Source: Fidelibacterota bacterium
GTDB lineage: Bacteria > Fidelibacterota > UBA2242
Direction: 5' to 3'
NCBI GenBank assembly: GCA_030603165.1
Contig: JAUVYH010000010.1
Location: forward strand, 1-35,790
Length of the DNA stretch: 35,790 nt
The position numbers were made by a program, and so were the translations under genes. This document shows, in pieces, positions 26,649-34,978 of the stretch. Numbering within the stretch: position 1 is the stretch's first letter; each line of letters begins with the position of its first letter. The notes under the pieces were generated by a model. The model searched no databases and was not told the origin of the DNA. It saw nothing but the letters and a program-made list of their open reading frames with translations.

Positions 26649-27047
26649 ATGGAAGCAAAAACATCAAAGAAAAAATGGAGTCCCGAGAATCTGGAATATT
26701 TTAAGAACCTGATCTTGAAACAGCGGGAAGAAAGTCTTAAGGAAATCAAAAGACTGGAATCAATTGCCCGCAATGATGACAATCTTCAGAATAATACAAT
26801 GCTGGATTCGACCTATGCCTATCATATGGCTGATGTTGGCACCGACGCACAGGAACGGGAGAAAGCATTTCTGTGGTTATCGCGGGAAAATAAATATCTA
26901 TCCTATATGAATACAGCGCTTGACCGGATAAAAAACGGTGAATATGGTATGTGTATTGAGTGTGGAAAGATGATTCCAAAGGAACGGCTCGAAGAAGTTC
27001 CCCATACTCAGCATTGTGTTAAATGTAAGAACAGAGGAAGAAAATAA
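26649..27047 (+). CDS. TraR/DksA-family zinc-finger protein
   Basis: A 132-residue protein with an N-terminal coiled-coil-like helical part (about 1-90, many Glu/Lys) and a C4 zinc finger: C102, C105, C123 and C126 (CIECGKMIPKERL, then HCVKC). This family binds the secondary channel of RNA polymerase and modulates transcription, often with ppGpp. The acidic tip expected of DksA (DxxDxA) is not evident, though GTDAQERE lies near the helix turn, so the exact activity is uncertain. It follows ileS by 19 bp with its own GGAGAG ribosome binding site, and is probably co-transcribed. An ileS-dksA-rluD order is common, often with lspA between the last two; lspA is not present here. Confidence 0.88.
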   Translation: MEAKTSKKKWSPENLEYFKNLILKQREESLKEIKRLESIARNDDNLQNNTMLDSTYAYHMADVGTDAQEREKAFLWLSRENKYLSYMNTALDRIKNGEYGMCIECGKMIPKERLEEVPHTQHCVKCKNRGRK

Positions 27048-27298
27048 TTCTGTCTTTGCATGGCAGTCATTCGGATTGATTACGTTTTAAAATATCGTTA
27101 TGGATTATTATTCAGGATTTATGTACCTTTAATTGTGTGCAGGATTCACTATAGTTGTTCGTTGATGCGAGGGCAAACAAACCATATTTTAGTACTCTTG
27201 TTACCTTCTATTAATTAAGTATATCAATGACGCAGAGCCATCTCAAGCAATTTGCATTGGGTAACGTTGATGTTTAATAACCTCACCAGGAGTTCCAT

Positions 27299-28294
27299 AT
27301 CCCTAAAACGAGCGACGCTTCAACCGGAAGTGATCTAATAATTACCGTAACCGGAGACAAAGGATCGCGGCTGGATACATTTTTATCTAATGAAATCGAT
27401 GCGTTGTCCCGGTCGAAAATTCATCACTTGATACGCAACTGTGATATTTCAGTGAATGGAACTATTACAAAACCCAGTCATCATATAAAAATTTTGGATG
27501 TGATAACTGTTCATATGCCATCGCCGGAGCCTCTAAAAGTAACGCCGGAAAATATACCGCTGACTATTTTATTCGAGGATGATTACTATATTGCTTTGAA
27601 TAAACCCAAAGGTCTGGTGGTACATCCCGGCGCCGGTAATTTTCATGGGACACTCGTCGGCGGGCTGGTGAACTATACCAGTCAACTCAGCTCGATAGGA
27701 GGGACTTTGCGTCCCGGTCTGGTTCACCGCTTAGATAAGGATACAACCGGCGTATTGATCGTGGCGAAAAATGACGAGGCACACTGGAAGCTGGGACGTC
27801 TATTCGCTGATAGACAGGTTTATAAGGAATATAAGGCTCTTGTGTGGGGAACGCCGGACCCTTCCGAATCGATAATCGAACAACCTATCGGGCGCAGCCC
27901 TGCAAACCGGAAGAAATTTGTTGTCACAGACGCCGGAAAATTTGCCCGAAGCCGCTACGAAGTATTGAACTCTTATGAAATTATTTCCGAAGTAAAAGTA
28001 ATTATAGAGACCGGCAGGACCCACCAGATACGGGTTCATATGCAATATATAGGACATCCGGTCGTCGGTGATGATGTGTATGGTGGGAAAAACCGGTCAC
28101 TGGATTCGGTGGGCAAATTATATCAGGATCTCGGGAAACAGATACTGGCAAAAGTTGACCGGCAAATGCTGCACGCCTTTTGTATCCGGTTTCAACACCC
28201 TATTTTACAAAATGATCTTGAGATTATTGCGCCATTGCCGGAGGACTTTATTGAGATTGAAAATCTGTTGAAAAATCGGGAAACAGACAGATGA
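27299..28294 (+). CDS. RluA/RluD-family 23S rRNA pseudouridine synthase, start codon unclear
   Basis: Converts specific uridines of 23S rRNA (or tRNA) to pseudouridine. The N-terminal S4 domain (RLDTFLSNEIDALSRSKIHH to VNG) and the catalytic domain with HRLDKDTTG (catalytic aspartate), ALNKPKGLVVHPG and GRTHQIRVHMQYIGHPVVGD are complete. The frame is open from a TAA at 27278-27280, but no ATG or GTG occurs until far inside the S4 domain. The first usual initiator is TTG 27404, which would delete half the S4 domain. AGGAG (27288-27292) lies 6 nt before ATC 27299, and translation from there gives a natural N-terminus (PKTSDASTGSDL). An AUC start or a point mutation of an ATG is inferred. It overlaps the next gene by 4 bp. 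Confidence 0.87.
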   Translation: MPKTSDASTGSDLIITVTGDKGSRLDTFLSNEIDALSRSKIHHLIRNCDISVNGTITKPSHHIKILDVITVHMPSPEPLKVTPENIPLTILFEDDYYIALNKPKGLVVHPGAGNFHGTLVGGLVNYTSQLSSIGGTLRPGLVHRLDKDTTGVLIVAKNDEAHWKLGRLFADRQVYKEYKALVWGTPDPSESIIEQPIGRSPANRKKFVVTDAGKFARSRYEVLNSYEIISEVKVIIETGRTHQIRVHMQYIGHPVVGDDVYGGKNRSLDSVGKLYQDLGKQILAKVDRQMLHAFCIRFQHPILQNDLEIIAPLPEDFIEIENLLKNRETDR

Positions 28295-29196
28295 ATGCCG
28301 CTGAATTAATTAAACAATTTGTGCGATATCTGAAACAGGAACGAGGATATTCGCAGCATACAATAGAAGCCTATCAACGGGATTTGCAGCAATTTGTTAC
28401 TTTCTATTCGGAATATGCCAATATGGTTCCCCTTGATATCAGCAAGGTCAACAAACTTGGAATCCGGCATTTTCTTGGAATGCTGTCGGAATCCGGTCTT
28501 GAAATGACGTCCATCGTCCGCAAACTGGCGTCTTTAAAAGCGTTTTTTAAATATCTTGCCAGGCAGGGTGAAGTTACTTCAAATCCCGCCGCAATTGTGA
28601 AATCCCCAAAGACAAAGAAACGTCTTCCCGTTGTACTTTCCGAAGAACAATTAGCGCAAGTATTGGACGGGGCAGGTGACGATGATTTTGTCACTTTACG
28701 CAATAAAGCCATTCTGGAACTGTTTTACAGCACAGGTATTCGCCTGGGAGAGTTACTCACGCTAAATTATGGAGATGTTAATTTTAACCGTTTGACGCTC
28801 CGAGTATTCGGCAAAGGAGCCAAGGAGCGAATTATTCCGTTTGGACAGCGAGCCGAAAAAACAATACAAACCTATCTGGATAAAAGACGAAGTGAATTTG
28901 GCGGATTGACCCTTGAAAGCCCGCTTTTTATCAGCAGTCGCAACAGGCGCATCTCTCGTCCGTCCGTCCAGAAAATGGTTACCGGGATTTTGCAGACTGT
29001 TTCGGAACAGGAACATTTAAGTCCCCATGTGCTGCGACATTCGTTTGCCTCTCATTTGCTGGATCGCGGCGCCGATTTAAATGCCGTAAAGGACTTGCTA
29101 GGTCACAACAGTTTATCAACGACACAATTATATACGCACATCAAGATTGGAAAAATGAAGGAAGTATATAAACAAGCACATCCGCATGCGGATTAA
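28291..29196 (+). CDS. XerC/XerD-type tyrosine recombinase
   Basis: Site-specific recombinase that resolves chromosome dimers at dif. The 301 residues match the Xer length. The N-terminal core-binding domain is about 1-90. The catalytic domain has all six active residues: R151 (STGIRLGEL), K175 (FGKGAKER), H246 and R249 (SPHVLRHS), H272 (LLGHNS) and nucleophile Y281 (TTQLYTH). It overlaps the rluD-like stop by 4 bp (ATGA), so it is translationally coupled. Being embedded in a housekeeping operon argues for the chromosomal Xer role rather than an integrase of a mobile element. XerC and XerD cannot be told apart here. Confidence 0.92.
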   Translation: MNAAELIKQFVRYLKQERGYSQHTIEAYQRDLQQFVTFYSEYANMVPLDISKVNKLGIRHFLGMLSESGLEMTSIVRKLASLKAFFKYLARQGEVTSNPAAIVKSPKTKKRLPVVLSEEQLAQVLDGAGDDDFVTLRNKAILELFYSTGIRLGELLTLNYGDVNFNRLTLRVFGKGAKERIIPFGQRAEKTIQTYLDKRRSEFGGLTLESPLFISSRNRRISRPSVQKMVTGILQTVSEQEHLSPHVLRHSFASHLLDRGADLNAVKDLLGHNSLSTTQLYTHIKIGKMKEVYKQAHPHAD

Positions 29197-29217
29197 CTTT
29201 TTAATAAGGAGAGATCT

Positions 29218-29538
29218 ATGAATGTTGAAATTACGTCGAGACACTATGAGGCATCAGAAAGAGTCAGAACCTATGTGATCGAAGAATTAAAAAAACTCGA
29301 TAAGTTTGATCGCCTCATTACAACATGTAAAGTGATTCTGGAAAAGTCAAAAGAAGGCGAAAAGGCTGAAATTACTTTACACGTTTCCGGTAAAGACCTT
29401 GTTTGTTCGGAATCCAGTGATGATATTATTAAATCGATTGATCGGGCTGTTGATAAAATGGAGAGGCAGCTGAAACGTTTTAAAGAAAAGAGGTATGCAC
29501 ACAATGCAAGAACCACTGACAGTCGGGAAGTTGTATAA
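29218..29538 (+). CDS. hpf: Short-form ribosome hibernation promoting factor
   Basis: Binds the 30S subunit at the A/P sites in slow growth and promotes 70S inactivation or dimerisation. The 106 residues fit the short HPF/YfiA (S30AE) family: MNVEITSRHYEASERVRTYV, the KVILEKSKEGEKAEITLHV strands, and the basic helix IDRAVDKMERQLKRFKEK. No C-terminal dimerisation domain is present, so it is not the long form. GGAGAG lies 5 nt before the ATG. Its 3' end overlaps hprK by 35 bp in another frame. Confidence 0.92.
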   Translation: MNVEITSRHYEASERVRTYVIEELKKLDKFDRLITTCKVILEKSKEGEKAEITLHVSGKDLVCSESSDDIIKSIDRAVDKMERQLKRFKEKRYAHNARTTDSREVV

Positions 29539-30484
29539 GGACAACCACAAGGTTTTTAAACTGAAGCGCTACAATGGCACTGTTGGTTTTGACCGGGTTG
29601 TTACATCCTCAAAACTGAATCGGCCGGGGCTGGAGCTGACCGGATTCTGGAAATATTTTGATAAATCACGGATTCAGATTATCGGGATGAAAGAAAAAAT
29701 ATATTTACAGACTTTGCCGGATGACAAACGAAGAAAGGTGATTGCCAAATTGTACTCTTCAGGCACTCCGGCAGTAATTTTTGCGCACACAGCAAAACCT
29801 CCTGAGTTTTCTCTGAAAATTGCCAAAGAAAACAACATCGCTCTGTTCTCATCCAGTATGTTGACCAGTAATCTGATTGGACAAATGATGGATTATCTGG
29901 ACTGGAATCTGGCGCCGTCAACAATCGTACATGGTTCGCTGATAGATGTATATGGAGTTGGACTGTTGTTAACCGGTCGCAGCGGTATCGGGAAAAGTGA
30001 AGTCGCTTTGGATTTGGTTGAACGGGGACACCGGCTGGTGGCTGACGATATTGTTAAAATCATTCGTCGCGCTGATAATGTGATCATCGGGACCAGTAAT
30101 GAATTTTTGAAACATCACATGGAAGTCCGCGGTCTGGGAATCGTTGATGTTCGTCAGATGTTCGGTATTCAGGCAATTCGCCAGCAGAAACGTGTGGAAG
30201 TTCAGGTAGAGCTGGTTGAATGGGATAATGACGCCAATTATGAACGAATAGGCGCTAAAGTAAATTACATAAAAATTCTCGGAGTTAATACGCCGCTTGT
30301 AAACCTCCCGATTTATCCGGGTAAGAATATTACCGTTATTGCGGAAGTGATTGCGATGAACCATCTCTTAAAGATCATGGGGAAAAACGTAGCTAAAGAC
30401 TTTGAGAAAAAGCTGGCGGCAAAGATTCGGAAAAAATCCCGCATGTCAATGCTGGAGCAGTATATGAAGAAGGACTTTGAATAA
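29504..30484 (+). CDS. hprK: HPr kinase/phosphorylase
   Basis: Phosphorylates and dephosphorylates a serine of HPr or an HPr-like protein, linking carbon supply to regulation. About 326 residues from ATG 29504; ATG 29495 is possible (three residues longer), but AAGAGG at 29488-29493 is too close to it. The numbering below uses the longer form. H146 (IVHGSLIDVYG) is the phosphorylase-site histidine. The Walker A loop GRSGIGKS spans 161-168, followed by LVADDIV and the family signature HHMEVRGLGIVDVRQMFG. The N-terminal receptor-like domain (about 1-130) is complete. The gene overlaps hpf in a different frame. No HPr or other PTS gene is present in this window, so the partner is elsewhere. Confidence 0.94.
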   Translation: MQEPLTVGKLYKDNHKVFKLKRYNGTVGFDRVVTSSKLNRPGLELTGFWKYFDKSRIQIIGMKEKIYLQTLPDDKRRKVIAKLYSSGTPAVIFAHTAKPPEFSLKIAKENNIALFSSSMLTSNLIGQMMDYLDWNLAPSTIVHGSLIDVYGVGLLLTGRSGIGKSEVALDLVERGHRLVADDIVKIIRRADNVIIGTSNEFLKHHMEVRGLGIVDVRQMFGIQAIRQQKRVEVQVELVEWDNDANYERIGAKVNYIKILGVNTPLVNLPIYPGKNITVIAEVIAMNHLLKIMGKNVAKDFEKKLAAKIRKKSRMSMLEQYMKKDFE

Positions 30485-30499
30485 ACAGGGGAAAAATGC

Positions 30500-31474
30500 A
30501 TGAAAGCGGTCATTCCTGCTGCTGGAATTGGAAAACGTTTACAACCTCTTACATTGACGCGACCAAAGGTGCTCATACCGGTAGCGGGTAAACCAATACT
30601 GGGACATATTCTCGACAAGCTGATCCAATCCGGTATTGATGAAATTACCCTGATTGTCGGTTATAAAGGGGATATGGTCATTGAGTACGTCCGCAATAAC
30701 TATCCGATTCAGGTAAATTTTGTAGATCAGAAGGAACGGAAAGGATTGGGACACGCCGTGGAGATGGGTCTGGTTGATCATGATGAACCGGTGTTGATTA
30801 TACTTGGTGATACTATTCTCGATCTGGATTTTAACCATTTTGTTCAAAGTAATAAAAACATTATCGGCGTGATGGAAGTCAATGACCCGCGCCGATTCGG
30901 TATTGCCGAATTGGAAAACGGGAGAGTTAAACGTCTTATTGAAAAACCGGAGCGCTCTGTCAGTAATCTGGCAATTGCCGGAATCTATTTATTGCAGCAT
31001 GAGAATTTATTGAAAAAGGCAATCCGCAACATCATCGATAATAATATCACGACGAAAGGTGAATACCAGTTGACTGATGCGCTGCAGGTATTGTTAGACT
31101 GGAATGAAGAAATGATCGTTGAAACGATTCGCGCCTGTTATGATTGCGGAACCCGTGAAACTCTTCTAAATACCAATCGCCATTTATTAAACCATTCGAC
31201 GCCGGAGCAGCTCTCGTTTAAAAATACAATTATTGTTCCTCCTGTTTATATTCATTCCGATGCATCCGTTACAGATAGCGTTATTGGTCCCTATGTCAGT
31301 ATTGCGCAGGGCGTTGTCGTAGAACGGTCTATTCTCGAAGACACAATTATTGATGAAAAATCTCATGTCCGGAACGCTGTTTTGAAAAACAGTTTGATTG
31401 GTCAGGCAGCCGAAGTAAATGGCATGGATCACAGTATAGATGTGGGGGATGCTTCCCGTTATAATTTAAGTTGA
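30500..31474 (+). CDS. Sugar-phosphate nucleotidyltransferase (RmlA/GlmU-like)
   Basis: Transfers a nucleotidyl group to a sugar-1-phosphate. The N-terminal domain (about 1-235) has AAGIGKRLQPLTLTRPK with the nucleotide-binding GxGxRLxPLT pattern, PVAGKPILGHILD, GYKGDMVIEYV and GDTILDLD (metal-binding aspartates). The C-terminal part (about 245-315) shows left-handed beta-helix hexapeptide repeats (VYIHSDASVTDSVIGPYVSI and so on). This layout fits glucose-1-phosphate thymidylyltransferases of the long type and related enzymes; the sugar and base are not certain. It follows hprK by 15 bp and is likely in the same transcript. It would supply activated sugar for envelope polysaccharide. Confidence 0.87.
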   Translation: MKAVIPAAGIGKRLQPLTLTRPKVLIPVAGKPILGHILDKLIQSGIDEITLIVGYKGDMVIEYVRNNYPIQVNFVDQKERKGLGHAVEMGLVDHDEPVLIILGDTILDLDFNHFVQSNKNIIGVMEVNDPRRFGIAELENGRVKRLIEKPERSVSNLAIAGIYLLQHENLLKKAIRNIIDNNITTKGEYQLTDALQVLLDWNEEMIVETIRACYDCGTRETLLNTNRHLLNHSTPEQLSFKNTIIVPPVYIHSDASVTDSVIGPYVSIAQGVVVERSILEDTIIDEKSHVRNAVLKNSLIGQAAEVNGMDHSIDVGDASRYNLS

Positions 31475-31529
31475 TTTTATAATCAGCGCGCCTTATGTTT
31501 GTTTAGTTTAAAATTGGAGATCAAATTTT

Positions 31530-32687
31530 ATGAAAAAATACCATTTTACATCTGAATCCGTAACTGAAGGACATCCGGATAAAGTCTGTGATGCCGTTTC
31601 CGATGCTGTATTAGATGCGTTACTGACAGTGGACCCGGATAGCCGGGTGGCTTGTGAAACGCTTACGACTACCGGGCTGGTGATGGTCGTTGGAGAAATA
31701 TCAACCCGGGGATATGTAGATATTCCCCATATCGTTCGTGATACACTGAAACGGATCGGATATACCGATTCGGATTTCGGACTGGATGCAACGAGTTGCG
31801 CTGTGGTTACATCGATACACGAGCAGAGTGAAAATATCGCATTGGGCGTGAATGAGACCGATAAACATGAACAGGGCGCCGGTGATCAGGGCATGATGTT
31901 TGGCTTTGCCTGCGACGAAACTCCCGAATTGATGCCGCTGCCTATTACCCTGGCAAATAAGATTACCATGCGCCTGGCAGAGGTTCGGAAAAAAGGCATC
32001 CTGAACTGGGTTAGACCGGATGGCAAATCTCAGGTTACGGTCGAATACATTGACGGTGAACCAAAATCGATTACCGGCGTTGTCGTGGCTGTCCATCATA
32101 ATCCTGATGTGCCTCATGAAAAAATTGTCAGAGACATAAAGAAGCATGTCATCATCCCGGTCTGCGAACATTATCTGATTCCCGAAACAAAATTCTATAT
32201 CAATGCAACGGGCATTTTTGCCGTGGGCGGTCCGGAAGCCGATGCCGGCGTGACCGGGCGAAAAATTATCGTTGATACTTATGGTGGTATGGGACGGCAT
32301 GGCGGCGGAGCATTTTCCGGTAAGGATCCGTCAAAAGTTGACCGCTCCGCTTCGTACATGGCGCGTTACATTGCAAAGAATATTGTCGCCGCCAAGCTGG
32401 CGAGAAGATGTGAAATTCAGCTGGCTTATTCCATCGGTGTGGCGGAACCGGTTTCGGTTTATGCGAATACATTCGGAACCGGTGTTGTTGATGAAGATAA
32501 ATTGGCAGTTGCCATCCGCAAGATTTTTCCCTTGAAACCATCGGAGTTGATCAAGCATTTGCAGTTGAAGCGCCCGATCTATTACAAAACGGCTGCTTAC
32601 GGTCATTTTGGACGTGAAGACGATGAATTTACCTGGGAAAAAACCGATAAAATTGATGAATTAAAAACCTTTTTTGGAGTGAAATGA
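31530..32687 (+). CDS. metK: S-adenosylmethionine synthetase
   Basis: Makes S-adenosylmethionine from methionine and ATP. The 385 residues fit. Signatures seen: [19 protein letters not shown] (methionine/ATP site), [12 protein letters not shown] (first signature), [21 protein letters not shown] and [23 protein letters not shown] (P-loop-like second signature). Lysine and histidine catalytic residues are in place. GGAG before the ATG is clear. It shares a 4-bp overlap with ahcY, and together they make and recycle the methyl donor used, among others, by the adenine methyltransferase at 14906. Confidence 0.97.
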   Translation: MKKYHFTSESVTEGHPDKVCDAVSDAVLDALLTVDPDSRVACETLTTTGLVMVVGEISTRGYVDIPHIVRDTLKRIGYTDSDFGLDATSCAVVTSIHEQSENIALGVNETDKHEQGAGDQGMMFGFACDETPELMPLPITLANKITMRLAEVRKKGILNWVRPDGKSQVTVEYIDGEPKSITGVVVAVHHNPDVPHEKIVRDIKKHVIIPVCEHYLIPETKFYINATGIFAVGGPEADAGVTGRKIIVDTYGGMGRHGGGAFSGKDPSKVDRSASYMARYIAKNIVAAKLARRCEIQLAYSIGVAEPVSVYANTFGTGVVDEDKLAVAIRKIFPLKPSELIKHLQLKRPIYYKTAAYGHFGREDDEFTWEKTDKIDELKTFFGVK

Positions 32688-33940
32688 TGGAAGGGAAAAT
32701 AAAAGATATAAAACTTGCCGAATCCGGTCGATTGAAAATTGAATGGGCTGAATCCCATATGCCGGTAATGATGCTGCTGCGTGAAAAATTTCAAGAAGCA
32801 AAGCCTTTAAAAGGAATGCGGATCAGCGGTTGTTTACATGTTACTAAAGAAACAGCCGTGTTGATTCGTACGCTTAAGGCTGCCGGCGCCCGGGTTGCCT
32901 GGAGTGGTTGTAATCCGCTCAGCACTCAGGATGATGTCTCTGCCGCACTCTACGAAGAGGGTATTCCTATCTGGGCATGGCATGGACTATCGACGGAAGA
33001 ATTCTACTGGTGTATCGATCAGACCCTGAAACAAGAACCGACGCTTACTCTGGATGACGGAGCGGATTTGATCTTTACGATTCATAATAAACATCCTGAA
33101 TTAGCCGGGAAAATATTGGGTGGTTCGGAAGAGACGACCACCGGTATTCACCGTTTGCGGGCAATGGCGGCGGATGGGAAAACGCTATATCCGATTGTGG
33201 CGGTAAATGACGCCGAAACGAAATGGGATTTTGATAACGTATATGGCACCGGTCAGTCATCGATGGACGGTATCCTTCGCGCAACCTCTGTTTTGATAGC
33301 GGGTAAGACCTTTGTCGTTGCCGGATATGGGCATTGCGGAAGAGGATGCGCCATGCGCGCCGATGGTCAGGGCGCTAACGTGATCTGTACGGAAGTGAAA
33401 CCAACCGCGGCTCTAAAAGCAACTCTTGATGGATACCGGGCTATGCCAATGGATGAATGCGCATCGATCGGTGATATTTTTATTACGGCAACAGGTATGA
33501 AAGATGTAATCGTCAAACGCCATTTTGAAAAGATGAAAGACGGTGCAATTGTATGTAATACCGGTCACTATGATTGTGAGATCAATCTGAAGGAACTGGA
33601 GGAGTTGACCGAATCGAAAAAGGAAATCCGTCCGAATTGTGTTCAATATACGCTAAAAGACGGAAAACGGATTTTCATACTCGGCGAAGGACGTTTGGTG
33701 AATCTGGTTGCCGCCGAAGGACATCCGTCCGAAGTGATGGACATGTCATTTGCCAACCAGTTCATGGCGATGATGTTCCTGGCAAAGAATGGCGGAAAGC
33801 TGGAAAATAAAGTCTATGACATTTCCGAGGAACAGGATCAGGAAATCGCTACCCTGAAGCTCAAAACCATGGGTTTGGACATTGATTATTTGACAGAAGA
33901 ACAAATACGATATAAAACAGCATATAGCGAAGGAACATAA
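32684..33940 (+). CDS. ahcY: Adenosylhomocysteinase
   Basis: Splits S-adenosylhomocysteine into adenosine and homocysteine using bound NAD, removing the inhibitory product of methyl transfer. The 418 residues fit the shorter, 40-residue-insert-lacking class. Motifs: [31 protein letters not shown], the NAD-binding [26 protein letters not shown] and [37 protein letters not shown]. The start ATG overlaps the metK stop (ATGA); a second ATG 3 bp later is possible. Coupling to metK is expected. Confidence 0.96.
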   Translation: MMEGKIKDIKLAESGRLKIEWAESHMPVMMLLREKFQEAKPLKGMRISGCLHVTKETAVLIRTLKAAGARVAWSGCNPLSTQDDVSAALYEEGIPIWAWHGLSTEEFYWCIDQTLKQEPTLTLDDGADLIFTIHNKHPELAGKILGGSEETTTGIHRLRAMAADGKTLYPIVAVNDAETKWDFDNVYGTGQSSMDGILRATSVLIAGKTFVVAGYGHCGRGCAMRADGQGANVICTEVKPTAALKATLDGYRAMPMDECASIGDIFITATGMKDVIVKRHFEKMKDGAIVCNTGHYDCEINLKELEELTESKKEIRPNCVQYTLKDGKRIFILGEGRLVNLVAAEGHPSEVMDMSFANQFMAMMFLAKNGGKLENKVYDISEEQDQEIATLKLKTMGLDIDYLTEEQIRYKTAYSEGT

Positions 33941-34002
33941 TCTATCTATTACTTAAGTGTTTATTGAATTTTAAAAGATAAAGCTTCAAATAAGAGGTCA
34001 TT

Positions 34003-34266
34003 ATGGGAGAATATCAATTGCGTGAAAAATTAGTAAAGGAAATTTACCTCATTCCATTGGAGAAATTAGGCGAGGTTTATGATTTCATCCGTTTTTTTAG
34101 GATGGGAATTGAAAGAACAAATACTAATAAAGAAAAAGTATTATCATTTGCCGGATGTTGGGAAGATATGCCTGAAAATATGTTAAACGAATTTTTAATG
34201 GAAGTAAAACATAGACGCATTGAAGCATTCTCAAGAAGGAGAAAGAGTGAAGCCGGTATTAATTGA
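34003..34266 (+). CDS. Antitoxin of a VapBC-type pair (DUF2281-like)
   Basis: An 87-residue protein. The N-terminus (LREKLVKEIYLIPLEKLGEVYDFIRFF) is the helical pattern of small antitoxins (DUF2281-like) that pair with PIN toxins. The centre has LSFAGCWEDMPENMLNEFLMEV and the C-terminus is arginine-rich. Its stop lies 20 bp inside the following PIN-domain gene, consistent with coupled translation. AGAGGT precedes the ATG. It would neutralise the PIN toxin and repress the operon; DNA binding is inferred from family behaviour. Confidence 0.78.
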   Translation: MGEYQLREKLVKEIYLIPLEKLGEVYDFIRFFRMGIERTNTNKEKVLSFAGCWEDMPENMLNEFLMEVKHRRIEAFSRRRKSEAGIN

Positions 34267-34651
34267 TACTGATATCTTATCGATGTTTCTAAGAAAACAG
34301 CGAAAAGTAGTATCCAAATTTAAGAAATACCTTCGGGAATATGACAGTATTAACATTAGTATTATAACTTATTATGAGATTGTAAGCGGTTTAAAATATA
34401 GAGACTCTCGTAAATATTTGGATTCTTTTTTAGATTTTGCCAGATATAACAGTGTTTTAAATCTATCAATAGACTCTGTTGATATTGCAGCTGATACTTA
34501 TGATAATTTACGGAAAAAAGGGCAGTTGATAGATGATATTGATATCTTAATATCTGGAATAGCAATAGCGAATGATCTTGTTTTAGTGACTAACAATGAG
34601 CGGCATTTCCAGCGAATTGAAGGATTACAAATTTTAAATTGGGCAAAATAG
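34247..34651 (+). CDS. PIN-domain ribonuclease toxin (VapC-like)
   Basis: About 134 residues from GTG 34247, with AGAAGGAGA before it. An ATG 27 bp upstream (34220) is open, but has no better ribosome binding site, and the family starts at (M)KPVLIDTD. The PIN active-site acids are present: D7 (LIDTDIL), E44 (ITYYEIVSG), D97/D99 (LIDDIDILI) and the N116/N117 region (VLVTNNERHF). PIN toxins cut RNA, usually tRNA or rRNA. It overlaps its antitoxin gene by 20 bp. The following broken RelBE-type locus makes this a small toxin-antitoxin cluster. Confidence 0.87.
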   Translation: MKPVLIDTDILSMFLRKQRKVVSKFKKYLREYDSINISIITYYEIVSGLKYRDSRKYLDSFLDFARYNSVLNLSIDSVDIAADTYDNLRKKGQLIDDIDILISGIAIANDLVLVTNNERHFQRIEGLQILNWAK

Positions 34652-34677
34652 ATAAAGAAAATGTAAGGAGAATAAAT

Positions 34678-34869
34678 ATGGGAAAAATACAACAGCAATA
34701 CATTATAAATGAGAAAGGTTAAAAAACTGCAGTAGTGTTGCCTTTTGAGGAATATGAAGAACTTTTAGAAGATATACACGACCTTGCGATTATTGCTGAA
34801 CGTCGTGATGAACCTGCGATATCATTCGATGAACTCAAGAAGCGACTGAAAGAAGATGGATTATTATAA
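34678..34869 (+). pseudogene. RelB/Phd-type antitoxin gene with a premature stop
   Basis: ATG 34678 has TAAGGAG 7 nt upstream. The frame reads MGKIQQQYIINEKG, then TAA at 34720-34722, then continues in frame as KTAVVLPFEEYEELLED and IHDLAIIAERRDEPAISFDELKKRL to TAA 34867-34869. The whole is a typical 63-residue antitoxin apart from the single stop codon, which replaces what is usually a lysine or similar codon. The following toxin start overlaps it by 14 bp. Re-initiation downstream is possible but would lose the DNA-binding N-terminus. Confidence 0.75.
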
Positions 34870-34978
34870 AGTCCTGTGGAAGAGATCATCCGAAAAAGAT
34901 CTAAGGAATATTGAGCCAAAACAATTTCCTCAAAAACAGAAAGAAGAAATTGAATATCGAATATCGATTAACGAATAA
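34856..34978 (+). pseudogene. RelE-type toxin gene truncated by the IVS element
   Basis: ATG 34856 begins MDYYKVLWKRSSEKDLRNIE, the usual N-terminus of RelE-like toxins. After about 32 codons the frame runs into the left arm of IVS copy 3 (from 34950) and stops at 34976-34978. The remaining two thirds of the family are missing, and I find no continuation after the element ends near 35407. The locus therefore cannot make an active toxin, which explains how the antitoxin stop codon could be tolerated. Confidence 0.72.

Noticed and set aside
27060-27224. 54-codon open frame between the dksA-like and rluD-like genes
   Set aside because: No ribosome binding site, no recognisable motif (in particular no LspA signature) and a composition like the surrounding spacer.
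27404-28294. TTG 27404 as the start of the RluD-like gene
   Set aside because: It would remove about half of the S4 RNA-binding domain, whose coding sequence continues clearly upstream, and has no good ribosome binding site.
28291-29196. Integrase of a genomic island or integron
   Set aside because: The length, six catalytic residues and position inside a housekeeping operon fit chromosomal XerC/D; no attachment repeat or tRNA gene is next to it.
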